A stretch of 64,000 nt of DNA. Source: Isoetes taiwanensis. Its lineage: Eukaryota; Streptophyta; Lycopodiopsida; Isoetales; Isoetaceae. This document shows positions 10,381 to 22,700 of this stretch, one piece after another. Below the pieces are notes generated by a model. The model searched no databases and had not been told where the DNA came from. It was given only the letters and a program-made list of their open reading frames with translations. The stretch spans positions 16,202,774-16,266,773 of the forward strand of contig JAJEKV010000005.1 in assembly GCA_021234155.1 (NCBI GenBank), given 5' to 3'. Position 1 is the stretch's first letter; each line of letters opens with the position of its first letter. Both the position numbers and the translations under genes were made by a program.

Positions 10381-13231
10381 TACCTTCTCTTTAGTATAAG
10401 GGAAAGGCCCTGTGGCCTTCTTTTGAGAAAGGGAAAGGCGGCGACTAGCCAGTCACCGGAGGCTGTTTGACCCTTTAGAAAAGGAGGGCCTTCCAATGAG
10501 GATGGCTCCCAATCGGTAGTGCCATGTGTGTACATCAGTTGAAAATATCAAAAAGGCGGGTAAGAAAAAGTCGGAAGAGGCGGTAAAAATTTTTGGAAAG
10601 TGGAGTAAAAGTGTCGAGGAAAAGTAGTAAAATTCTAGAGCGTGGGTAAAAAGTGGCGAATCGCGATGCAAAAGAGGCTTGCGATTTTTCGGATAAAGAA
10701 AATGTGACCGCCACTTATTCGTGGATGAGGCGGTTGGATGGTAGTCTTTCACGATAACAAAACACGCCGTATTCTTTGAGAAAAGGATGCGGGAATGCTG
10801 AGTCTTGAGAATTACATATATAGCATCTCTTTTTGAATTTTTTAGTGGAGAAACAACTTAATTTTGTTGTTGGTCTCGCTTTGTATTCCTCATTGCTCTC
10901 TATTTCTACTCGTATGGGTTTTTGACCAAAATGATCTACATGGCTAATTTGACCGTTTCTATAGGATTGGAGAGCGCTTTTGGAACCTCTGCTGCTTCAT
11001 GCAATAATGCCTTGCCTTCATGGAGCCTCCAAACCCTACCTTGTTGATTCATCCCAAAAAACCATATGGGCACCTCTCATGTTTGGTAAAACTCCTAAGA
11101 AGCGGTGTTGCTCAGTGTAGGAAGAGCAAAGATAGTATAGGAACTTAAACTAATTCTGATTTGTAGCTGCTCTAGGTGAGTTATCTTGATGTTATTGATG
11201 AGTCACTACTTTCAGGGCTCATGCTTAGATTTTTGTAACAAGGGGATTAATTGGTCTATGGCTCAATCTATTATTCTTACTGAATTTACTAGTTAAAAAT
11301 TTGTGTGCATGCTACTTCTTTCTTCTTTCTTTTTTCTAGTCACAGTAGCCGCATGATTCGACGGATCATACATGTACCACGAGAGAGGCTCCGGCCTACT
11401 CGCTTGATGTTCATTCCAACTCACATTGTGTCCGAATGGCATCCTCACCCATCTCTATGTGATCCGTCGAGGTATTTAATGTTTCTAAAATCGATAGATT
11501 GTTAGATGCTTATATACTTTAGATAAATGCATTTCTCACATCTACCTTTAGGTGTTTTTGAAGTTGACACATGCATTTGACCATGCACTTTGGTGTGCTT
11601 GCTTTTGCATTAAGAAGGTTATATAAATTTATAATAGAAGGAATGAAAAAGAACATTTGACCAACAATTTTTTTTATGCTTAGAATTATACATTAGGAAG
11701 GAGGATATTTGGAAATATATTGGGGGTGGAGACTCGTATTTATCACGTCATATTGTTGCCACTTTCACTTTTAGTTATGGTATTTTAAATTCATTACATA
11801 TTTGATTGCAAGTAACGCTTTGGCATTAAAGAACATACATATCTCATCAGTCGAAGATCATTTCTACACCAAATCATCTAAACTAAGATCATACTTATTC
11901 CAATCGAAGGTCAAAACATACTTATTCCAGTTGGTTCAATTTGAGTTGAGACTAACACATAAGTTCAGCCCAAGGTTGAAGACATGCGGACATTTCTCTT
12001 ATGATATGCTTGAAGTGTTAATGATTCACTGTCGTTCCTTCTGAAGTTGTTTAGGTTGGGTTCACATGCAACCATTGTCGAAGAGGGGCTCTGTGCCAAT
12101 TGGCGATGGCAGGTGATGGTCTATGTAAAAGGGTGAGCAGCACACACCATGGTGATAGCATCTTAAAAATTTGAGCGCACGCGACATGGCACCTTCATGG
12201 TGAACGGTCTCGAAGGGGTGTAGGGCGAAGGCATTATATTCCATAAGATGCCTTTGAATGATTGAGATCTGGCGAGGTGCTATTTGGATGAGTAAAATCG
12301 TCCTTGGAGCTATGCATCTGGTCAAATGGTCGGGATTGAGAATTTTTCTTGTGTCCATTTCTAACCTTCGATATTGAGGGGCAGAAATTGGTGGAGATAT
12401 AAAGCATAGCTTGGGAACAGTCGGAGTTATGACAGCTTTCCAAGTTGAGTCCTGTCGAATTTGCAGTAAAAAATCAACTTCAAGGCAGTAGCTAATCCTC
12501 GTCTATCAAGATGGTGCTAAAGAGTGCATAAGATACCTCTATGCAGTTTTCTGTTTATAACAGTTCTATCCTACCAATCCACTTCAACCAGAATGAAGTA
12601 GTGACTTATGAGCAATTTTATTCCAGGCGTGAGATATTTAACTTGAAAAATCAAAGATGTCACATGTATTTGCTTCACTTTAGTTTTCTGTCATTAAAAG
12701 CAGGTCTTTTGGTAACATTATGGCAGTTCAATTAACATTCCTTTTTGTGAGTTAATTAATCTTCAGAGCCATATTTCATACTTCTGCAGCTCCTTCTGAG
12801 GCTTCTATCAGGTACTTGGCATCTTAAATGTTTAAGGGTGTTGGCACTATTTGTTGCATGCTTGTTAAACCAAATATAAAGTGAGGAAGCGATATCTGGG
12901 GGCATTAATTTATACACGTGTTACCAATTCTGCATTATGAGCATACATTAACAACTGCTTTAATTTCACGAACCCTTCCAACATTAGCGCATCTAGTTAA
13001 CATGTCTTTCCCTTTTGATAGACTTGCCTTGGACGTCCTTATAAAACCCATCAGTTACTTTGCAAACATTTTCTGGAGTTCCATTCTTGTTAAAGGGAAA
13101 CAAGATTTCATGGGATTCTGGCATAAGACTAATCACTTGTGTATGCTGTGATGGATCTATTTGTGTGATGGTGTAACTCCTCAATAGGTACTACGCTGTG
13201 ATAGGAAGTCCTTGTCAAGACATCGAGAGCT
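10381..13231. other. Non-coding stretch, no recognised gene
   Basis: Only short unsupported reading frames. The 10.4-10.8 kb part is purine-rich, and the open frame opposite it is a compositional shadow. A 10-bp inverted repeat (cgacggatca at 11359, tgatccgtcg ending 11469) frames about 110 bp; this is too little to call a transposon. A TE-derived origin is likely but not shown. Confidence 0.4.
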
Positions 13232-13390
13232 ATTGGATGGATATATTCTCGAGTTATGTGATACAAATGTATAAACTCCAGGCTGCAGATTGGATGGACA
13301 TATTCTCGAGGAATGTGTAAACTCCAGGCTGCAGATTGGATGGACACATTCTCGAGTTATGTGATACGAATGTATAAACTCCAGGCTGTA
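13232..13390 (+). repeat. Three tandem copies of a ~58-bp unit
   Basis: Copies at 13232-13289, 13290-13335 (12-bp internal deletion) and 13336-13390 share a core with attctcgag and taaactccaggctg. The short reading frames crossing it only echo the period. Confidence 0.93.
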
Positions 13391-14230
13391 TTTGCAAAAC
13401 AATCATCAGGCAAAAAAGGAAATAAATACAATTTCACCCCTTAAAGGCAAAGCTCACCAGGGGCTACCTTGAGTAAGAGAATCTCTGGGAAAGACTGAAT
13501 TTTGAAATAAGAAAGGCTTAAGGAAAAACAATTTGGCCAGTAGAGGAATCCATCTAGCAAATCCACGAATTTAAGAAAGAGAGGCTTGGGAATTAGATAA
13601 GGCAGGAAGCAACCAGGGAACTCAAAAAAGATTGAAGGCTTATCAAGCAGTCAATCCACAATAAAGGATATATGCTAAGTTTTATGAGGATGGAAGATTG
13701 GTAGGAAGCTTAAAGATAGGTTCAGAAGTAGCAGCCGAATCTCAAAAGCTGGATTGCAGGAGTTGATGCATATAATCATGAAACAGTCCTCCTTGTCCAA
13801 GCATTTCATTTAAAGAAACCTACATTCATTTTAAAGGAAACTGTTATTTACGAGTAGAAGAGCTGCAGTCTGTTTAGAAGTCGTTTAGAATAGATCTTTA
13901 CCGAAGCATGGTATGCTCGCTTTCGGTGAGATGACTGTGGCGAGTCTGGTCAGATGAAGTAGATTGGTTAGCACCTGCGATTTGGATACCGTGATTCGCC
14001 GTTTTTGTTTTGTTACTGTGATTTCAAGAATCTTGAAAGGTGCGCTGGGGCGGCTAGATAGCTCGAATCCGCTGCAAGTAACCTTTGTTTTGTTTATTCT
14101 GGCCGATCTAAGTCACCGATTATACTAGAATTAAACTTCAAAAAACAGTGGTCTTTGATGTGGAAGATTCTGTGGAATCTCCCATCATCTAAAAGTCCAG
14201 AATTAACAACACAAAAATGATAGCGATGCA
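13391..14230. other. Non-coding stretch upstream of a LINE remnant
   Basis: Purine-rich, no supported reading frame. It may be the decayed 5' part of the LINE that becomes recognisable at about 14.23 kb, but I cannot align an endonuclease domain here as I can in the 47-kb copy. Confidence 0.35.
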
Positions 14231-15500
14231 AAGAATTATGCCGCTTTAGATAGACGTCTTGCGGGACCACCAATAGTGCCCATCCTGACTGCACTATTTA
14301 ATAGAGCATTACAGGAAGGATTTCCCCAACAGTGGGCCACTAGCAGAGTAGTCCCCATCTATAAGGCAGGAGACCCACACAATCCAGCCAACTACATGAC
14401 AATCATGGTCAGTTCACTCTTTGCAAAACTAATGGCCAGCATCCTTGAACGACAATTGATGACGTAGGCAGAGGAGGTGGAAGTGAGAGTGCTCACACAG
14501 GCAGGATTCAATTGACCACATATTCATGCTCTGGACCTTGGTTGAGGTTAGCAAGAACAGTCGCCATGATCTCACTAGCTGTTTTAATGCAAGGAGCTGC
14601 TTTCTGCGTGCCTAGATAAAATGGTGGGAAAGACTAAGACAATTGAAGAACCCACGAAGACTTGCAAAATGCGGTATACTGATTTGTATGAGACATGTTT
14701 CAAATAACACTTAGATAAGACAACATGTCAATAGTAATATTAGTTATGCTGCTAGGGATCACCCTACTCCCCAACCTACGGTGAGGAGTTAATTGGAGGG
14801 GTGGTTTGGAGCCATGGGGATGTGGGGGCTCGGGTGTCTATCAGTCATTAAACGCTCATCTATGAAGATGATGTGAACCTTCTTTCCACACAATGCCATC
14901 TGGCTGACATCACGTACCCTAGATAGTTTACGTGGGCCAGCGATGCTGTCTCATCTTCCGCGTAGCCTTCACTCCTTCACTTATCGGGGACAAAATGTGG
15001 AGATGAAACACCCACAAGTACGGCGGGGAACACACTACGGTGCCGAGATGCGTCCATTCCATTGATAGCTTGCTGGTTGAAGGCACTTATGCAATGTTGA
15101 ATAACAGCCTGGCGGTACGTTGGCCCCATCGTCCCACTTGTTGAGGGTTTTGGTGGAACTTGTTTGTTATGGGGTTGAAGTCTAGGGTCGGTCATATCAC
15201 GCTTGTGAATGAATCGAGAATGAAGAAGCTGTACGCGAACAGGGGTGAAACCCACCGTTCCATATCGAGATCCATTTGAGGAGAGGTTTCTTGCCTCTTG
15301 GCCGGGCCACCTTGGCGCCACATTATTTACTTCGGTGTGGATATGGGCAATGGGCGTCTCCCCAAAGCGGCTTATCGTGGCCATGTGCCGGAGCCTCAAG
15401 GCATCTTTGGAAGATGACACAATGGATTTGTCAACATAGGTGCATCCAAGTTAGGCGAGAAGAGGACCGCATGATTCGCGGCAATACCTAGATGCTTGCT
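14231..15500 (+). pseudogene. Decayed LINE (non-LTR retrotransposon) reverse transcriptase
   Basis: The best frame, about 14234-14467, reads ALFNRALQEGFPQQWATSRV, then VVPIYKAGDPHNPANY and SSLFAKLMASILERQL, which is the N-terminal part of a LINE reverse transcriptase. After an in-frame TAG, other frames continue the family order: RVLTQAGF; a WWERLRQL stretch; a motif-C-like IYEDDVNLLS at about 14855-14885; the thumb signature RVLVELVCYGVEV at about 15140-15180; then a VPY and FLPLGRA segment matching the 45-kb copy. Frames switch and stops occur, so it is dead. The 147-residue frame on the opposite strand (14977-15420) is a shadow. The family is shared with the minus-strand LINE at 45-47 kb. 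Both ends are uncertain. Confidence 0.82.
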
Positions 15501-17400
15501 TCCTCCGGTAAGCTTTGAATCACGGTGCCTAAAGATTTCGAGTGAAATCACGCTGGCTTCGAGAAAGCGTGGCATCTGTTAGCATGTTATCGATATCATA
15601 AAAATAATAGAAATTGTCCGACCTCATATTCATGCTGTTTACTTACAATATCACGAGGTTTACAACAGGGGATTTGCCAACCAAAGGCGAGGCCATAAAA
15701 TACTATATTCAGCGAATGCTTATGATTTTGGCACGAATGTTGGTGGGGTCCGTTTGACATAAAAAATGGAAATTAGCCACCTATCTGAAAAGGAGATCCG
15801 CCACTAAGTTGCAGCCCTTGGCTGGCTAATGACAAAATCTGATATTTACATGGATTCTGATCCTTATTATATAGATTCAAAAAATAGGTCGCCTCACTTT
15901 TGATCTTTCTGCTTCACGGATCAATTTCAAGAATGCATACTCTTAATATTAGGTGTGTTCTAGATTTTCTAGTTTTCTTGAATGGCTAATTGCATTTGAT
16001 TTGCTTTAGAATGTCGGATGCATTAAGTTGAGCTTCCTTGATCCTGAGGCTAGAATCTTTTGAAGATGATTTATCTCATTTCATGATTTATTTCATTCCA
16101 TGACATATTTCAGAATTATTTCATGACATTCATTTCATGATCTCTTATTTATTTCATGATTTTATCTCATTTTGAACAATCCTAAATATCTTCCAAATAG
16201 CTGCGGCTTTTCTATGTGTGGTTCTAAAATCTCTTGAAGATAGACACATCCCTGTAAGCGTTTACTGCTTGCAAGCGCATTATACTTCAAAGCGATAAAT
16301 CTTCGTGTATAAAACAGCCCCGGTTGTACACAAAAGTTATTTGGAGGTTTTTGTCCTATCCATTGTTGGTGAAATATTAGTCAGAGTACATAAAAGCTCA
16401 AAGTGTGACGTTTTCTTTGCAGCAATCACCAATGCTTATGCCCTTTGTAAAGATAAAGTTGGAAAGGAAGTATTAATCAATTTGCATCTTGAGTACGATA
16501 GATAAAGATGTACGCCAATATTCACATCATGCGAGTGCACGTTCAAATTCAGTTAAATACATGATGGCAGAAAGCGAGGTAGCAAATGGTAAGATGAATG
16601 ATAGCTCCAACCATGGGATCTTCGACGATAGAATTGTACAACTTGCACAAATCTTATTTCCAATAGATATAGAGGTGTTTGCTTTCGGGGAAGTGCATTT
16701 GCATACAAGACTATGAACTTAAACCAGCCTTTGGCATAATAGCTATATTCCATTATTCAATTTGTAATAAAGAACTTGAGTTAACAAAGGCTGAGTGCTT
16801 TCGAATGGAAAACAACCATAATTAGAAGCGGTTCTATCATTGCTGTTCTCCAGTTATTATAATATTTGGTTGAATACCTTTCATTTTGTGGCACCTACTA
16901 ATAAACGTCTCATAGTAGTCCCAAGGGGTAGGCTTGATGCTTAAAAACTAGGATCACGCTTTCTCTTTGCGACGAAAATGCTTCTTCTATCAACTAAAAA
17001 ATCATAATCCTAACCATATTTCGGGATAGGTTCTTGCCAAGCTTCATTCCAATATGACAAAGGAATCACAAAATGTTCTTGAGCCATGCAACAAGATGTG
17101 GCCAGTTCTGGTAGTGATGGCAACAATGTGAAAATGGTTCTTTGAGCGGGGTTGATAAGTTCTGATGGAAACGAAGCCAATACAAATGAGGATATTATCA
17201 TTGTAAATGTGGATTATGATGCACAACAAGTCACACACTTGATGCTAGCGGGTTGAGGATGATGAAAACCTTGCCCATTCACATTTGATGTGAGATAACA
17301 ATCGGGTTGAAGAAGATGACCAGAAAACCTTTCCCATCCCAGATAAACGCACCAATTAGCAAAAGCATTAAATACTAGAATAGCAAAGCATTAAAAAGAA
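15501..17400. other. Non-coding stretch between LINE and hAT relics
   Basis: No recognised product. Near 16040-16170 the word tttcatg recurs (a simple imperfect repeat of atttcatgat type). The open frames at 16305-16505 and on minus near 16553-17238 show no family signature I recognise. Confidence 0.35.
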
Positions 17401-19780
17401 AATCAGATCAATGGGTTAGTGGAAGAGTTCAAAGACCATTGGGTTGAACTTTCAGTTCATAGAGAGCCAGCGGGCGAAAAGAGCGAGCATGGACCTCCGC
17501 AGAAAAAACCAGAGCAAGGTGTACGACATGCTCATGGAAGCTATAGAGCACCGCGTTGATTTGCAATTGAAGTTGGATACTATAGAAGTATCTTGAGTAA
17601 AATATATAGAAAGAAAATGTGGTCGATGGGAAACAAATGTGTGCAAAGATGGAAAGCAGAAGGAGAGTGGCAGGCATTTGCAAAGCGTGGAAAGCATATA
17701 AAGAGTTGGAAAAGGATCAAAAATCTTAAAAGTATCTCCCATTAGAAGTTTTTACAAAAGCTTGCGGATAAGAGTTTGCAAGGAAAGATAGTGCAGCTAC
17801 AGTTTCATGTCTTGAGCGAGGTGCTATAAACTGATTATCCTCGGCAAAAAGACATCTTGGAATTGCAGCCATTCTTTCAAATCGCATTGGTGAGAAACAA
17901 AGTGGATGGATGTTTCGCGGATTGTATTGATGAAGTGCTAAAGGAAAGATTTCGTGAGGAGCTACGTGGGTGTGATTACTTTGCCTTCTCTCTGAAGCGA
18001 AGCTCTTGCATAGAACAACTCTTATATGGTTGTGTAGTAGGTATATTATGTGAAACGTTGTTAGGGGTAATGCCCTTCACATGCCCACATCTGATAAATG
18101 TCTAAATCACGAGAGAAATATATTTATGTGATAGTTCAAGATAGCTTTGTTGATACAATCTTGCAGAACAATGATCGACGTGCAAAGAAACTTGTTTGCA
18201 TCGGAAGGCCTAGATGGTTGCTTTCTGTTATGCAAGGATGCGAAATGGCCTGGAGGTCTTAGAAGAAATCAAACAAGCTTGTGGCACCTTATGCACTTGG
18301 CATCCATTACATGGCATAGAATGAACTTGGCATAAAGATTGTTGACAGCGGCGAGTGTCAACAAGTTTAAAGGAGACTTATACCTTTTTGTCGTATCTAA
18401 AAGGTAGCGGTTAGCTGTTTCATGATTTCACGTTTTCATTTCCATGATACTAAGATTCGATGTAGTGTAGTCTTGAATTCCGGAGGAGTTCAAAGAAGAT
18501 AGCGGCGGAGGTCTGAGTAAGGCAATAAGCTTCTAAATACTGTGAGTTACCAAGATGGATCGTTGTATAAGCTTTTGCACAATGTTTATTTCAAGAAATA
18601 TCCTTCCACTGGTTGGGTTGATGGATAAACTTGCATCAAACAAAGGGAAAAGGTAAAAACCAATGATTTACTAGGCTAGTGAATCTAGAGACCTTGTTGA
18701 CCTTAGCAATTACTTCATTTGTTTGGACATATTTCAAAACTTTCTGAGGTGGTTGTTTGCTTATTGTTAAGGCATGTTGCCGATGTTGAAGGAGATGAAT
18801 TTTTGACAAAACTTGCTCAAAAAGCGCCACGATATATATTATTAGCATTATGCTTGACCGAAAAGATGGCATGCATTGCTTTGGAATATGTATCATACTT
18901 CTCGATGTACCTTATGATAAGGAGAAGTTTGTGATATGGAACCTAATTTAATTGACATTGGTAGCAACAAAAGCATTTTTGGAAGTTGATGCGGTGACAG
19001 AAATATGCATGAGGGTCATTCAGTTAGTCTTGGGGTTGTCTATTCCACATCCTCCGCAGTGGTGTATGCATTTATTTTATCATTCATTTTGTTGTGCATT
19101 TGTTTACTAAAGTTTCACTATGTGTATGTAGATATCTACGAAGAAATGAAAAGAATTCAAAGAAGTCTTGTCTTGTGTTGCACAATCCTTAAAATTTTAC
19201 GAGAGATCATTTAACCGTGAGGCCAAATCTCAAAGATAGCTACTACTGAAAGCGAGAAATAATGAAGCGTTTTCCAAGAGATGAATTATTGGATGTAATG
19301 TCCAGTTGTGTATCCTGATGTGGATCGAAAACAAAAGCGAAATTAGTTACAAGGATTTCAAGTAAGATTGCACACTTTGAAAGACCATTTTTTCTAAGCT
19401 GGTACACACTAAGTAAAACCTTGATGTAACTTGAATAGTGCAATAGATGGTGATGCTTTCTTTGGAACAATACGCCGTGCCGGACTTCATGTGGTCTCAA
19501 TGGGTGAGCTCAAAGATCCCAAAATTTGGTGCTATTACAAGATTATGGCTTGGTGGCGACCAAGTGCTAAGATCGTGGGGAGATATTTTGGGCTTGTTAT
19601 TCTTTGCGGAATGATGATTTGGGGCTACCTCAAGAATAAAGTAAGCAATAGGTTGAACAAAGTTTGAATTTATCGTCGTGCATATACTTGCACCCTATTG
19701 ATTGAATGACTTTCCATATGGCGGGCATTAGCATTATGGGATTTAAAGATAGAAGAAAATCAATCATGTGTTAAACTTCG
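17400..19780 (+). pseudogene. Decayed hAT-superfamily-like transposase (TTF/DUF4371 type)
   Basis: Plus-strand fragments appear in the order expected for the large hAT-like zinc-finger transposase family. The segment at 17857-18105 contains FREELRGCDYFAFSL, the region before the first catalytic acidic block. Near 18185-18345 are KLVCIG, EIKQAC-like sequence and WHRMNLA, matching the family's conserved IG-D-G and H-x-MNLA regions in alternating frames. 18719-18934 has a leucine-rich HVADVEGDEFLTKLAQK stretch. 19110-19400 carries an EEMKRIQRS region and FPRDELLD. The segment ending at 19667 has YLKNKVSNRLNKV, resembling the C-terminal dimerisation (hATC) end. Frame changes and stops are frequent, so it is inactive. 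Terminal inverted repeats and target-site duplication were not found. Assignment is by residue pattern only. Confidence 0.68.
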
Positions 19781-22700
19781 AGATACTCTAGTGAAGTCTT
19801 CTAGCATTGTAGTGCCCTCAAGTTTCGAGATGGATGGGCCTGAATGAAACAAGAAGCATCTCCTAAATTATGGGTTTAGAAAATTTGGTAGTTCGATGAG
19901 ACAGATAGATTCGATGGGACATCACGGTAACAACATGTTGTGAACAGGACTGATTTTAAATTTTGGTAGTGTTTTTGGTAAGCATGCAATGTCGTTATTA
20001 GGTAATTTCCTACGTTATCTTTTAGGTCTAGAAATTAATCATGGCAGATTTCTCGAAAGTGTTGAAATCGCGTTATATTTGATGTCGAGAGGATAATTCT
20101 CCGGGGTGCATGTGCATGAAAGTACATGAAATATCCCTAGGCATCTGAATCTTTGAAAGAACGAGAGCTTTCAAAAGCAAGCGGCATTTTGAGTTAAGCG
20201 AGGTTGAAGGTTCCTAGTGATACTTGCCGGAGAATATTCTTATTTGATCATATTAAATTGGTGACTAACGTCATTTGCTATTATTTTTTGCTCAAATCAC
20301 GATTGGTCTAACTGAACCGATTGGTATGATTGTTAGTGCATGTAGAAGTTAAATTATAATCGATAGGAGAGTCTTAGGATTAAATTGGATAGGCGTGTAA
20401 TGTTTCCATGTTGTTATGTTCTACGACAATATCAAACACCATTAAAATATTTATTTCTGATTGTAGCTCTTGTAACTTTGGCGATGATTCGTTTTCTAAG
20501 CTCCTTTGGTAGCCAAGTCGATAGGAGAAAGACCTGATACGCTATGTTAAGCGCAAAAGCTTCATCTGGATCGTTAGCTAGTCAGGCTCATCCGACTAGT
20601 CGTTTTAATGCGTTATTTAAGCAATCAGGCTAGTCTGGCGTTGGGGTCGGTGTTGTTTGTTTACGTGCAGGTATTTTACATTTGTCACGTCCATGCAACC
20701 CCTCCGGTACTATCGTTACTATACCTATAAGTTGGCAGATCAAATTAAGCTCTTGTTTTATTAATACGTGCCGCGATACGTGCATCATTATGATATGTAC
20801 TTTATATATAAAAAAAACCGTCCAAATGACATTAGACCAATAGAATTGAGTAAAACGATGGAAAAATATATTATGAGTAAACCACGGAGATTTTAGACAT
20901 TAGGAAATTATGGAGTTGTAGTTAAAGAAAAAGCTTTGCAATCTTCTTGCAAATAAGAACCAAAACCCTGCGTTTTCCCCTCTTTCTTCTTGCCATTTGT
21001 TGAATCCGAATGGAGATGGGGCTGAGACCCACCTTGTCCTTGTTTTGTCATGGTAGGAGGCAAACCTTCTCCTTAGCCTGTAATAGCTTGCGTCATGCGG
21101 AGAAATCTGAGAGGTCATTGTGGTTAAACCGAGATGCAACAAATGAGCAACAATTTAAAATTTATTTGTGCATTGAGGTGTGAATTATGATTAGAATATA
21201 TATAACTCTTAAATAGACATATTTTGGATTAAACTTTAAGAAATATTTTCTATAGTAATATATTAAGTTCATTATTCAAAACTTGAAGTTCTTTCATACT
21301 AGTTGTTATTACCTTCTTCAAGTGCAATACAAGAAATAATAGTTCTAAAAATTAGAGAAAGTACTTAGCATTATGGTACATAAAGGGTACATATTTTCAT
21401 TATTTAATAAGTACTTTATAATTCCAAAAATGTATTTAAAGTACTTTTAAATGAGGGTATGCATACGGTATTAACACGTTATGTGCGGTATAATACGATA
21501 CCGTACTAAAAGCGTGGCGAAACCAACTTGGTTGAGGCGGCACTTTAGATACTTAAGTTTGATTCGTTGAACTAGTGTTTTTGCTATACAAGGGATAGAC
21601 CTTCTCACACTAAAACTTTCCCCGACGATCTTGAATCATAAAATTTCATGAAGCGTTTAGCATATATTTTTACCTCTTGCATGAGAATCTTAACCTAATG
21701 ATTTTCCAGGTCAACCAGAACGCCCAATGAAACACCAAACTTTTATACACTTGTCCTTATGTTGAGTGGTTCTTCATAATTCCATGTCGTAGAAAGGCTT
21801 AACAGTTTTTAGGAGTCAATCGATGGTGGAGAATTAAGTTTTGAATTAGATAGTCCCCATCATATGATTATCATGAACTAAAGTAGAAAAGATGGGAGAT
21901 TGGGTTTGTGCTTTGTCATGCGTCATTATTGTCTTGTATGAAATGCTCATTCCATATTCCTCTAATATTTATTTATAATAAGAATCGCAAATAGAAATTT
22001 CCATGGTCTGATAACGTGTTTCCTGGTTTCTGTATTTGTGGTTGCAAAATTCGGTGTTTCACAAACATCCTTACGACATCAAACTTCATATTGGTGGTGA
22101 GGGTTGGGTGCATTGCTACAAATCTAGGAGTTCGGGCATATGATATTGAAAACAGGTCTCACTTAAGCACCAATTGTTGGTTGGTATTGCATTTGTTTTT
22201 CTAATGACTAATTGCATCTCGGTAAAGCTGCATATTCTAAGCATTTTATTATCCAATTGCATTATATGGATGTTGAGCAATTGATTTAGGGTCGAATAGG
22301 ATGTTGTTATAAAACACTCTCTATTTTAAAGTTAATATGGCCAAAATTAATGCCTTGGGGGTACCCGATTGAATATAGGCGTGATTTCCGTTTTTGTTGT
22401 TGGCGATAAACAAGCGACCTTTCTCTTGTGAAGATATATACACCAGTATTGAACGTAGGGACTTAGAGATATAAATTGCAAACCCAAATTTTACTTAGGC
22501 AAAAAAACATATATTCCATCATTTCGGCGAATGAAAAGATTACCAGCCAAGGTTGCTATAACTTTTATCGGCTTCGAAAAAATTAGCCAACATAACTAAC
22601 CAAAAAAAGCTAAAGATTAGCCTTATATTCTAAATTACACCTATCAAAATTTGGGCTTAAGAATTACCGGCTTACCAACTCCTTGCCTTTATGCGGTTTG

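Noticed and set aside
11359..11469. 10-bp inverted repeats as a small terminal-repeat element
   Set aside because: Too short; no target-site duplication or second copy seen.
14977..15420. 147-residue minus frame
   Set aside because: Lies opposite the LINE thumb region, whose signature YGVEV and FLPLGRA are on plus. No family features on minus.
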